Origin: an uncultured Candidatus Melainabacteria bacterium | Lineage (GTDB): Bacteria > Cyanobacteriota > Vampirovibrionia > Gastranaerophilales > Gastranaerophilaceae | Reading direction: 5' to 3' | NCBI GenBank assembly: GCA_947570135.1 | Contig: CANOTP010000001.1 | Span: 124,001-188,000, forward strand | Length of the DNA stretch: 64,000 nucleotides | Shown here: positions 26,241 through 34,482 of the stretch, piece after piece | Position numbering within the stretch: the first letter of the stretch is position 1 | Layout: every line of letters begins with the position of its first letter | Translations under genes and position numbers: made by a program | The notes under the pieces: generated by a model | What the model was told of the DNA's origin: nothing | The model's database searches: none | The model's input: only the letters and a program-made list of their open reading frames with translations

Positions 26241-27341
26241 TTATACTTTGTTTCGTTTTTCAACAAATGGTCGTTTAACAACTTTAGCATCGTGAAGTTT
26301 TTCTCTTATCATAACCTGAACGGTTGCTCCTGTGCAAATTTCTTTGTTATTTTTTACATAGGCAAGAGCGATATTTTTACCTGTAGAAGGTGATACGCAT
26401 CCGCTTGTAATGTGTCCTGTTTTTTCTCCGTTAAAATATACGTCGTAACCGTGGCGGGCAATGTTTTTGTCAAGCATTACAAGTCCTATAAGTTTTTTTG
26501 ATGTTCCGTTTGCGATTTGGTTCATAATAATTTCTTTGCCGTTATAGTCGGCTTGTTTGTCTTTTGGAACTGACCAGGATAAACCTGCTTCAATCGGAGT
26601 TGTGGTTTCGTCTAAATCGTTTCCGTAAAGATGAAGTGCCGCTTCAAGTCTTAAAGTATCGCGGGCGCCTAATCCGATTGGTTTTATCCCAAACTCTTTA
26701 CCTTCATCTAAAATCTTATCCCACAGGAATTCAGAGTATTCGTTTTCGACCAATAATTCAAACCCGTCTTCTCCCGTATATCCTGTGCGGGATGCAAGAA
26801 GTTTAATCCCTTCAATTATTGCGGGTTTTATCGTAAATGATTTTTGGTTTTCAATGTTATAACCCATTTTTCTCATCAAATCTATGGCGTGCGGACCCTG
26901 AACAGCCAGAAGCGAGAAATTATGTGATTGGTTATCGATTTTTACATCCATACCGCGTTTGTTTCTGACAATCCAGTTTAAATCCTCATCAATACGGGAA
27001 GCGTTACAGATTACAAGGTAATTATTTATACCAAGCTTGTAAATAATTAAATCATCAATAAGTCCGCCGTTTTTGTTCGGAAGCTGGCAATAAACAGCTT
27101 TTTCGTAATCAAGTTTTGTAATATCTTGCGGTACAATTTTATTTAAAAATTCTGTAGCGTCTTTACCTGATACAAAAACTTCTCCCATATGAGAAACATC
27201 AAACAGACCTACGTTTTCACGAACGGTTTTATGTTCTTCAATGATAGATGAATACTGAACAGGCATGTGCCAGCCCGCAAAATCAACCATTCTTGCGCCT
27301 AAATTCACGTGTTTGTCGTGTAAGTATGTTTCTTTAACCAT
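26241..27341 (-). CDS. gcvT: Glycine cleavage system T protein (aminomethyltransferase)
   Basis: Moves the methylene group from lipoyl-H-protein to tetrahydrofolate, releasing ammonia. 366 residues, typical. The family opening is GARMVDFAGWHMPVQYSSI followed by EEHKTVRENVGLFDVSHMGE. QDITKLDYEKAVYCQLPN, SRTGYTGEDGFELLV and GLGARDTLRLEAALHLYGND follow as expected for the folate site. It is first in a gcvT-gcvH-gcvPA operon; no glycine riboswitch was recognised in the short leader. Confidence 0.96.
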   Translation of the reverse strand: MVKETYLHDKHVNLGARMVDFAGWHMPVQYSSIIEEHKTVRENVGLFDVSHMGEVFVSGKDATEFLNKIVPQDITKLDYEKAVYCQLPNKNGGLIDDLIIYKLGINNYLVICNASRIDEDLNWIVRNKRGMDVKIDNQSHNFSLLAVQGPHAIDLMRKMGYNIENQKSFTIKPAIIEGIKLLASRTGYTGEDGFELLVENEYSEFLWDKILDEGKEFGIKPIGLGARDTLRLEAALHLYGNDLDETTTPIEAGLSWSVPKDKQADYNGKEIIMNQIANGTSKKLIGLVMLDKNIARHGYDVYFNGEKTGHITSGCVSPSTGKNIALAYVKNNKEICTGATVQVMIREKLHDAKVVKRPFVEKRNKV

Positions 27342-27404
27342 GATAATTCTTCCCCCTCAAAACTACTATTATTGTGGCACGCGAGAAGTTGTCATGTCAA
27401 TGGT

Positions 27405-28073
27405 TTATTTCGAGTTATGAAGGTAATCCATTTTACCTGTTTGAAGTACGGGATAAGCGCAGCCATATCCTGTAGAATTTTTTTTACAGCTTACTGTTGC
27501 TGACGAATCACCGTCCGGAGCACCCCAAGGTCTTACGCCTCCGTTTTCGTAAGAAAAAACAAATAAATCTTTTCCATATGTGTTAGGCGGATAATTCCCA
27601 TTTGTATCTACCCAAATTGTAATTAGGCTTATCTTTTCAGCACCTGCTTTCCACCATAATGCTGACCCGTTGTTTAATGTTATTTTGTAATATCTGGTAT
27701 CTGTTGCGTAGTCTATATCATGTTTTTGTCCATTTAGTCGTTTGTAATTTTGAGGGATACATTTTCTTTGAGAGTCTGATAATCCGCAATCGGTTGCAAT
27801 TTTGAGAAATGGTTTTAGATTATTTGCTACAATCTGTGCATTATTGCTAGACCAAGAGTTTTCTTGAATTCCCCAACTTTCAACTTCTCCGAGTTCTTCA
27901 CCTGCTAATCTTATTGCTCTTGAAATTATTGATTGAGCTGCTTTTAGTTGATTAACTGTTCTTTTTTCAAAGTAGTTTGTCATTAAATTAGGAATAGTCA
28001 TAGCTGCGACAATTCCGATAATTCCAAGGGTTATCAATATTTCTGCCAACGTAAAAGCTTTAAATATTTTCAT
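27405..28073 (-). CDS. Type IV prepilin-like protein (intact copy c)
   Basis: 222 residues from the ATG at 28073, chosen for AGGAGAG eight bases upstream; a longer frame starts at 28103. It begins MKIFKAFTLAEILITLGIIG, then VAAMTIPNLMTNYFEKR. The prepilin peptidase site has Ala, not Gly, at -1 (KA|FTLAE), which is tolerated in some pseudopilins. After the helix a globular part of about 190 residues has cysteines (DCGLSDSQRKC and SCKKNSTGYGCAYP) and a WVDTNGNYPPNTYGKDLF segment seen in other copies here. Likely a minor pilin or pseudopilin. It diverges from an XRE gene. Confidence 0.85.
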   Translation of the reverse strand: MKIFKAFTLAEILITLGIIGIVAAMTIPNLMTNYFEKRTVNQLKAAQSIISRAIRLAGEELGEVESWGIQENSWSSNNAQIVANNLKPFLKIATDCGLSDSQRKCIPQNYKRLNGQKHDIDYATDTRYYKITLNNGSALWWKAGAEKISLITIWVDTNGNYPPNTYGKDLFVFSYENGGVRPWGAPDGDSSATVSCKKNSTGYGCAYPVLQTGKMDYLHNSK

Positions 28074-28107
28074 TTCTAATCTCTCCTGCCCATATATTAT
28101 CATTAAT

Positions 28108-28160
28108 TACGTACTGCTAATACGTATTATTTACAAAAATTTACGTATAGACTGTACGTA
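28108..28160. promoter_or_regulatory. Array of four TACGTA palindromes between prepilin and XRE genes
   Basis: TACGTA occurs at 28108, 28121, 28142 and 28155. The spacings are 13, 21 and 13 bases, so there are two pairs with equal internal spacing. The last copy touches the XRE start codon. The symmetry suggests an operator for the XRE protein, controlling both divergent genes (inference). Confidence 0.65.
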
Positions 28161-28161
28161 T

Positions 28162-28374
28162 ATGCGCGATGAGTTCTATAAAAATTTGGGTAAAAACATT
28201 AAAAACAGGCGAAAATTTTTAAACCTGACCCAGCAGGATTTGGCTGACAGGCTTGAGATGTCATTGAATTTTGTCGGCAAAATTGAAGTTGCGTTTTCTA
28301 AGCCTTCACTTGATACTTTGATTGAAATCGCAAAGGCTTTAGATACTACGGTGTCTGATTTAACTCGTTTTTAA
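28162..28374 (+). CDS. XRE-family helix-turn-helix regulator
   Basis: 70 residues, almost entirely one Cro/C1-type helix-turn-helix: [20 protein letters not shown], then [20 protein letters not shown] and [19 protein letters not shown]. No ribosome binding site precedes the ATG, and a TACGTA palindrome abuts it, so translation may be leaderless and transcription autoregulated. It diverges from the intact prepilin gene and overlaps the end of the DnaJ-like gene by 15 bases. The size and setting fit a small autorepressor. Confidence 0.88.
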   Translation: MRDEFYKNLGKNIKNRRKFLNLTQQDLADRLEMSLNFVGKIEVAFSKPSLDTLIEIAKALDTTVSDLTRF

Positions 28375-29415
28375 TAATTGTTTGTAAAGCTCGATTTGTT
28401 CTTTTGAAAGTTTTTCGGGTAATACGATTTTTATTTTAGCGTTTAGGAACCCGAAACCTCCTGATTTTTTAGGCAGACCGAGGTCTTTAAGTCTTAAAGT
28501 TTTTCCGCTTGAAGTCATTGGCGGGATTTTTATTGTGATGTTTCCGTGAAGTGTATTAATTTCTTTTTTGCACCCGAGAACCGCTTCAGGCGGAGTTATT
28601 TCGACCTCTTTTGTAAGGTCTGAACCGTGGATTTCGTATTCGGAGTCTTTAGGGGTTATAACAAGGTATAAGTCGCCTTTTTGTCCGTAAGCGTCGGTTT
28701 TTCCTTCCCCTTTAAGTCTTATTTTTTGACCTTCTTTTACTTCTTTCGGGAGCTTAACTTTTAGAGATTTATTTTCATTTATAATTCCCGTTCCGCCGCA
28801 AGCCGTGCAATATCCGCCGCCTCCCGGACATTGGGTGCATTTTCTCATGTCGTTAAATTTTACCGTAATCGGGTCAGATGAAAACAGGTCTTGTGCTGTA
28901 ACATTCAGGGTTTTTGTAACATCAAGGTCTTCTGATTTTTGTTGTTGTGCGCGTTTTCTGCCTGATGTTCGGGTGTAAGTCTGTTGTGCTCCTCCCATAT
29001 CTCCAAAGTCAAAGCCCGAAAATCCTCCGCGAGCGCCGCTTGCACCTGCTCCGCCCATCATATCACCAAACAGTGAGCTGAAAAAGTCTGAGAATCCGCC
29101 CATGTCCTGTCCGTTAAAATTAAATTGCTGATAACCTTGACCGCCGCCAAAGTTAAAGTTTTCAAACCCCGGAGGAGGTGTGTAATCAGCACCTCCCTGC
29201 CAGTTTGCGCCTAAACTGTCGTAGCGCGCGCGTTTTTGTTTATCACCTAAAACTTCATAGGCTTCATTTATTTCTTTGAATTTTTCTTCTGCTTCTTTTG
29301 TTTTATTTACGTCGGGGTGGTATTTTCTTGCAAGTTTTCTGTATGCCGATTTGATTTCGGCTTCCGTTGCTTCTCTTTTTATCCCGAGGGTTTCATAATA
29401 GTCTTTATATTTCAT
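28360..29415 (-). CDS. DnaJ-like co-chaperone with reduced zinc region
   Basis: 351 residues. The J domain (1-70) has the HPD motif (KYHPDVN, residues 33-35) that stimulates DnaK. A Gly/Phe-rich linker (about 75-150) follows. The cysteine region has only CTQC and CTAC, two CxxC motifs instead of four, so at most one zinc site. Two C-terminal substrate-binding beta domains follow ([18 protein letters not shown] and [20 protein letters not shown]), then a short tail. It is intermediate between DnaJ and CbpA. Its 3' end overlaps the XRE gene. No dnaK or grpE is nearby. Confidence 0.88.
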   Translation of the reverse strand: MKYKDYYETLGIKREATEAEIKSAYRKLARKYHPDVNKTKEAEEKFKEINEAYEVLGDKQKRARYDSLGANWQGGADYTPPPGFENFNFGGGQGYQQFNFNGQDMGGFSDFFSSLFGDMMGGAGASGARGGFSGFDFGDMGGAQQTYTRTSGRKRAQQQKSEDLDVTKTLNVTAQDLFSSDPITVKFNDMRKCTQCPGGGGYCTACGGTGIINENKSLKVKLPKEVKEGQKIRLKGEGKTDAYGQKGDLYLVITPKDSEYEIHGSDLTKEVEITPPEAVLGCKKEINTLHGNITIKIPPMTSSGKTLRLKDLGLPKKSGGFGFLNAKIKIVLPEKLSKEQIELYKQLLKTS

Positions 29416-29489
29416 AAGTTTCTCCTAACTTAATCATAATATAAAATTGAAGATTTTTTTGTATTTTTAATTATTTCTTAATTATCGCT

Positions 29490-29546
29490 AAAACGGAATT
29501 TCTAAGATTCTGAATCAAGTCCAGAATGACAGAAATTCCGTTTTTT
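29490..29546. repeat. Long hairpin between dnaJ-like and winged-helix genes
   Basis: AAAACGGAATTTCT (29490-29503) pairs with AGAAATTCCGTTTT (29531-29544). An inner ATTCTG/CAGAAT stem and a loop AATCAAGTC lie between. T-runs follow, so it can terminate the winged-helix gene or act as a dispersed palindromic repeat. Confidence 0.65.
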
Positions 29547-29574
29547 ATCTTATATAATGTAAATCTGATTAAAA

Positions 29575-29796
29575 CTATCTTAAGCTTACTTTTACAGCAG
29601 GTCCTTTTTGAGAGATTTCAACTTTGTTTTCTCTTGCTAACCAGCCTAAACCTAAGTCTGCAAAGTTACCTTTAAGGTCTAAATCTTTTTTCATTTTAGA
29701 AAATGAAGTTGTTCCGTTTTCGTTCAAGTAGTTGTAGATTTCTCCTGCTGCGAATCCGATTCTTTCTTCTTGTGAAAGCATTACTTTTTTTGCCAT
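29575..29796 (-). CDS. Small winged-helix protein (DUF2582-like)
   Basis: 73 residues forming one winged-helix fold: ERIGFAAGEIYNYLNENGTT, then SFSKMKKDLDLKG and LGLGWLARENKVEISQKGP. The ALGWLAREDK-like segment and overall length match DUF2582, a family of single-domain winged-helix proteins of unknown regulatory role in anaerobes. A strong ribosome binding site (AAAGGAGAAAAAG) precedes the ATG. It is a single gene and its start region diverges from the helicase operon. Confidence 0.82.
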   Translation of the reverse strand: MAKKVMLSQEERIGFAAGEIYNYLNENGTTSFSKMKKDLDLKGNFADLGLGWLARENKVEISQKGPAVKVSLR

Positions 29797-29898
29797 GACT
29801 TTTTCTCCTTTGGATTATTGTACGTGTTACACTTTTTCGATATTCAAATCATAAGGTATTTGTGAATTTTTGACAATCATTTTAAGAGTTGAGTTTTT

Positions 29899-32800
29899 AT
29901 GTTAGAATATACATTAACGGGAGTATTGAAATTGTTAATTGAAGGCAGTTTAGCATCGGATAAAACAGAATTTTTGATTGATAAATATGCGCAGTTACTA
30001 AATGGCGGGGTAAAAGCATCAGAAATTTTGGTGCTTGTGCAAAACTCAACTCTGAAAAATAATTTTATCAAAAAAACTTTTGAAAAACTGAATGTTGATG
30101 TTTTAGAAAAGATGCAGGTTCATTCGTTTTTCTCGCTTGTTTATAATGCGGTGTCTGATAATTGGGCGTTTTTGGAAGACAGAAATATCTTTGATAATCC
30201 CGTGATTTTACCTAATCTTGCAGGGCTTGAAGTTTCTCAGTTTATTTTAAAAGATATTTTAAACGAGGTTAAGTTTCGCGGATATAATTCAAGAATGTCG
30301 CTTTTACACCAGATTTTCAGAAGATATTCGCTGATTATTCAAAATAATCTCTCGTCGTCTGATGTTCAAAAGCGGGCTGAAATTTTAAAAGAAGGGTTTT
30401 CTGATGAAGCTGATTTGGCGATAAAAAAACTTATGAAAAAAACGCTGGAACTTCGTGATTTTGACTATCTTCGCCAGTGTTCGCTATTTAATTTTATTTA
30501 CCAAAATACGGATTATTTTAAAAATATTAAGTATCTTATCGTTGATGATGCGGATGAATGCACCCCGATTTGTGTTGATTTTTTGGAGTATTTATCAAAA
30601 CAGCTTGAAGATTTTTATATAGCGTTTGACCCGGAAGGTTCAAGCAGGTGTGGCTATTTAAGTGCCGATAAAAATAATTTCACTAAACTGAAAACAATAT
30701 TTAAAGGCGATGTAATTTCGCTTGACTGCGTAGAAGCTGATGCCGAAAAAATATTTAACAATACGGCAAAAGATGAACAGAACCTTCTGTGCAATTTCAC
30801 TTACGAATCTTTTGCAAAGCGTTCGTCAATGGTTGAAGCTGTTGTAAAAAAGGTTAACGAACTTATTATAAAAAACAAGGTCTCGCCGTCCGAGATTGCG
30901 ATTGTGTCGCCTGTTATTGATGATATGTTGAAGTTTAGCTTGAAAGAAAGCTTGAGGGGGAATATTAATCTTTTGTATCTGTCAGGAAGCGAAAAACTTA
31001 TTCAAAACAGGCTTGTTCAGGCAACCTTAACTATACTGAAATTAAATACCGAGTTAAAAAGTTTTTTATCTGAGTTTGATATAAGAGTGATTTTGTCTGA
31101 ATTTTTGCAGATTCCGTTAAAATATTGCGCTGAGATTTTGGAACAGTTTCAAAAGACTAAAGATCTTGTTGTTTATGAGTTTGCGGATGAAGAATATACT
31201 GTGCGTTATCGTGAATTTTTAGCGCTTGTCGAACGGTTATCAGTGTCAGAAGCTAGAATTTCCGAGCAAATTGTCGAGATTTATAATACTCTGTTTGATT
31301 TTGGGGTTATTAAATCTGCTGAACTTAAAAAGTTTAACTTTTTTATTAAACAGATTACTGATTTTGAAAATATTTTCGGGGTTGAGTTTAACAAACGCAA
31401 GTCAGAAATAATTTTACAGATTGAAAACTCTATTATTGCGGAGAATCCGTATTCTGTTCTTGAAATCGGCAGAAATGATTTGGTTGTTTCCACCCCGCAA
31501 AAGATTATTGATAACCACATTAAAACAAAGTATCAAATTTGGCTTGATATATCAAATTCAGAATGGATAAAATCTGACACGGGACCATTGTATAACGCTT
31601 GGGTCTTCCAAAAAGACTGGTACAAGGATGAGTATACTATTGAAGATAATATAAATCTGTCAAAAGATAAAAACGCAAGAGTTTTGAGGAAGTTAACCCT
31701 TTGCGCAGAAGAAAAAGTCTTTTGTTATTCCAGCTTGTTTGATTCAAACGGGGTAGAAAACTATGGCGGGATAGAGCCTGTTATAATCGTATCGGATGTG
31801 GTTGAAGAAAGTAAGGAGCAGAGATTTAATATTACACCCCGACCTGACCAAAAGCCTGTTTTAGATTACACAAAAGGTTATATGGGGATTTCTGCGGTTC
31901 CCGGGGCGGGGAAAACCACAATTTTGCTTGCTTTAATAATAAAGCTTTTAGAGCGCGGAGTGAATCCCGAGAGAATTTTTGTTTTAACCTATATGGATTC
32001 TGCTGCGAGAAATTTCAGAGAACGTATTAAAAATGTTCGCAAAAACTCGTCAAAACTTCCTAATATTTCAACAATTCACGGGCTTGCCTTAAGAATTTTA
32101 AAAGAAAACGGTAACTACGAAAAACTCGGGCTTTCGTCTGATTTTGAAATTTGTGATGATTCGCAAAGAGGCAGAATTATAAAAGAAATAGCTTCTAAAT
32201 TTAAATTTACCCAGAAACTTGCTGATGAGTTTGCGGGAGCAATTTCAGTGTTAAAAATCGGCGGCGGGACGTTTGGCGCAGAAGTGACTGATGAAAAACT
32301 GAATAAATTTAAGTCGTTTTTTGATGCTTATCAAGAAAGTTTGAAAGAATTTAATCTTATAGATTACGATGATATGTTAACGGGTTCAGTGAGAATTTTG
32401 AAAGAAAATCCCGATATTTTGGCGCATTATCAGAAGATTTGCGAATATATTATAGAAGATGAGGCGCAGGATTCATCTTCTGTTCAGCAAGAACTCATTG
32501 CGCTGTTATCAGGTAAACACAAAAACATTATCCGCTGCGGGGATGTGAACCAGTCTATTACGGGAACTTTTTCAAACGCGGATGTTGAAGGGTTTAGGCG
32601 ATTTATCACGGAAAATTATAACGTATCTATGAACTGTTCTCAGCGCTGTACGGAAGGTGTTTGGAGGTTTGCAAACGGGTTGGTTGAGACATCGTCGCTT
32701 GAACAAGATACACAAAACGCCTTTTTTAAAATGCTTATGGCACCTGTTGAAGGCCGAAACCCAAAAACAGAAGGTTTAAAAGCCGTAAGCGGCGAGATTT

Positions 32801-33798
32801 TTGATACGGGCTTGGAAGAGAAAAATTATGTATTAAAAGTTATCAAAGACACTCTTTCAAAACATCCTGATTATACGGTTGGGATTTTGTTGCGCTATAA
32901 TTATCAGGTTGCTGCATGGCAAAATTTGATTGAGAACAGCGGACTAAAAGTTATCACTCGTAACGAATGTTTGGAACAAAAATCTATATTTAAAGCTATA
33001 TATGCGGTTATGAATATGGTTTTAAAACCGTTTGATAACGAGGTTATCGCATCAAACCTTGAAATTTTGACAGATTTAGGCTTTTACAGACGCGGTATCT
33101 CAGGTGAAATTAGAAAATACGAAAATCCTTTCATACAGGTTAATGCAGACAATATTGATAATCTTCCTTTAGAACAGTTTTACTGGGATTTAAACTATTG
33201 GGTAAGCCTTTGTTATTTGACGCCTGATGAACTTGCAGTCAAAATCGGGATGTATTTTTTCAAAAGCGAAATCGAAAAATCCAACATCCATCTGATTTCG
33301 ACACTTATAAAGAGAATTTGTATAAGAAATAATTCTCTTGAGTATGCAATTAACAGGCTGGCTGAACTTTCAAAGAAACCTAATTTAAGCGGATTTAAGT
33401 TCTTCTCGGAAGTTGATGAGGATGATAAATCTTTCCTTGCAGGTAAAGTGCAAATTATGACTATGCATAAATCTAAAGGAGATGAGTTTAATTTGGTATT
33501 TTTACCTGAGATGATAGAAAAAAATCTTTCGTTGACGGTTGACGGGATAAATTTAAAGTCTTCCGATTTTATTGAATCGGTTAAAAGTCTTAACCCGAAC
33601 TATAATAAAAAATCGGAATATGAATTAAAAAAAGAAATCCTGGAAGAAAATTTGCGGCTTTTATATGTCGCAATAACGCGAGCTAAAAACAGGCTTATAT
33701 TTACGGTAAGTTCCAAATCAAAGACACGTTACGGAAAAGAACAAACTAACGAGCCGAGCGTAATTTTTGAACAGGTAAAAGGAGATTTGGTATGTTAA
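29899..33798 (+). CDS. Two-module UvrD-family helicase (AddAB-like)
   Basis: 1299 residues. The C-terminal part (about 640-1299) is a full superfamily 1A helicase. It has Walker A PGAGKTTILL near 668, motif II IIEDEAQDSS near 850, motif III CGDVNQSITGTF, motif V MTMHKSKGDEFN near 1188 and motif VI YVAITRAKNRL near 1255. The N-terminal part (1 to about 630) resembles the same fold but is degenerate. The Walker A site reads GSLASDKT (residues 16-22, the second Gly is Asp), motif II reads LIVDDADECT near 215, and motif III reads IAFDPEGSS. This recalls AddB/RecC, where a dead helicase partners an active one, here in one chain. The gene overlaps a nuclease gene by seven bases. Confidence 0.88.
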   Translation: MLEYTLTGVLKLLIEGSLASDKTEFLIDKYAQLLNGGVKASEILVLVQNSTLKNNFIKKTFEKLNVDVLEKMQVHSFFSLVYNAVSDNWAFLEDRNIFDNPVILPNLAGLEVSQFILKDILNEVKFRGYNSRMSLLHQIFRRYSLIIQNNLSSSDVQKRAEILKEGFSDEADLAIKKLMKKTLELRDFDYLRQCSLFNFIYQNTDYFKNIKYLIVDDADECTPICVDFLEYLSKQLEDFYIAFDPEGSSRCGYLSADKNNFTKLKTIFKGDVISLDCVEADAEKIFNNTAKDEQNLLCNFTYESFAKRSSMVEAVVKKVNELIIKNKVSPSEIAIVSPVIDDMLKFSLKESLRGNINLLYLSGSEKLIQNRLVQATLTILKLNTELKSFLSEFDIRVILSEFLQIPLKYCAEILEQFQKTKDLVVYEFADEEYTVRYREFLALVERLSVSEARISEQIVEIYNTLFDFGVIKSAELKKFNFFIKQITDFENIFGVEFNKRKSEIILQIENSIIAENPYSVLEIGRNDLVVSTPQKIIDNHIKTKYQIWLDISNSEWIKSDTGPLYNAWVFQKDWYKDEYTIEDNINLSKDKNARVLRKLTLCAEEKVFCYSSLFDSNGVENYGGIEPVIIVSDVVEESKEQRFNITPRPDQKPVLDYTKGYMGISAVPGAGKTTILLALIIKLLERGVNPERIFVLTYMDSAARNFRERIKNVRKNSSKLPNISTIHGLALRILKENGNYEKLGLSSDFEICDDSQRGRIIKEIASKFKFTQKLADEFAGAISVLKIGGGTFGAEVTDEKLNKFKSFFDAYQESLKEFNLIDYDDMLTGSVRILKENPDILAHYQKICEYIIEDEAQDSSSVQQELIALLSGKHKNIIRCGDVNQSITGTFSNADVEGFRRFITENYNVSMNCSQRCTEGVWRFANGLVETSSLEQDTQNAFFKMLMAPVEGRNPKTEGLKAVSGEIFDTGLEEKNYVLKVIKDTLSKHPDYTVGILLRYNYQVAAWQNLIENSGLKVITRNECLEQKSIFKAIYAVMNMVLKPFDNEVIASNLEILTDLGFYRRGISGEIRKYENPFIQVNADNIDNLPLEQFYWDLNYWVSLCYLTPDELAVKIGMYFFKSEIEKSNIHLISTLIKRICIRNNSLEYAINRLAELSKKPNLSGFKFFSEVDEDDKSFLAGKVQIMTMHKSKGDEFNLVFLPEMIEKNLSLTVDGINLKSSDFIESVKSLNPNYNKKSEYELKKEILEENLRLLYVAITRAKNRLIFTVSSKSKTRYGKEQTNEPSVIFEQVKGDLVC

Positions 33799-34430
33799 CA
33801 AGTTTTTCTCCTAATATGTTAAAAACCTATAAGACCTGTCCGAGAAAATATTTTTATCAATATATTGAAGATATTCAGGTTCCAAAATCCGCTCTCCTGT
33901 TTGAAAAAGGTAAGAAGATTCACGCACTTGCCAATTATTTTCTGCAAGGTGTAAATATTTCGCGTATCGAAATGGCTTTGACAATTCCTGAGCGTCAGGC
34001 ATGGGAGCTGTTGCTTAATAATGAGTATTTCAAAAAAGACTGTCTTCACTCAGAGTACACACTGACTTGCAAGTTAGGCGAATTTTGGGTCGGTGGTCGA
34101 TTGGATGCTGTCGTGCATGACGATAAAGATTATTATATTTTAGATTATAAAACGGGTTCCACTCCGAAAACTCCCGAGTATGATTTTCAAACAATGGTTT
34201 ATTTGCTTTGTTTAGACAGACTTTTAGAAAACTATGATTCATTGAATTTTGTATATACTAATCTTAAAAATAATACGAATTATGTTATAAAATTCAACGA
34301 AAACTTAAAAACCGAGTATGAAAAAATAATTGTAGAAACTTGTCAAAAGATAAGTTTAGATACGTTGTACAATCCTGTTGAAGAGTGTTGTTCAAAATGT
34401 GAATATTCTAAAATTTGTAATCAAGGATAA
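33792..34430 (+). CDS. PD-(D/E)XK nuclease with Fe-S cluster (AddB-C/RecB-like)
   Basis: 212 residues. FSPNMLKTYKTCPRKYFYQY at the N-terminus matches the RecB-family nuclease opening, with a Cys at about 16. The active site reads GGRLDAV near 100-105 and YILDYKTG near 115-121, giving Asp, Asp and Lys. Three more cysteines lie at the C-terminus (CCSKCEYSKIC), so a four-cysteine Fe-S cluster like that of AddB or Cas4 is likely. The start overlaps the end of the helicase gene, so the two proteins are probably made together and form an end-processing complex. Confidence 0.9.
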   Translation: MLTSFSPNMLKTYKTCPRKYFYQYIEDIQVPKSALLFEKGKKIHALANYFLQGVNISRIEMALTIPERQAWELLLNNEYFKKDCLHSEYTLTCKLGEFWVGGRLDAVVHDDKDYYILDYKTGSTPKTPEYDFQTMVYLLCLDRLLENYDSLNFVYTNLKNNTNYVIKFNENLKTEYEKIIVETCQKISLDTLYNPVEECCSKCEYSKICNQG

Positions 34431-34482
34431 TTTACCCCTGTTCATGTTATAATTAACTTTGTATAAAGGGAGAAATATAAAG

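Noticed and set aside
26193-27341. Glycine riboswitch upstream of the gcv operon
   Set aside because: The leader before gcvT is only about 60 bases to the next gene and shows no aptamer-like features.
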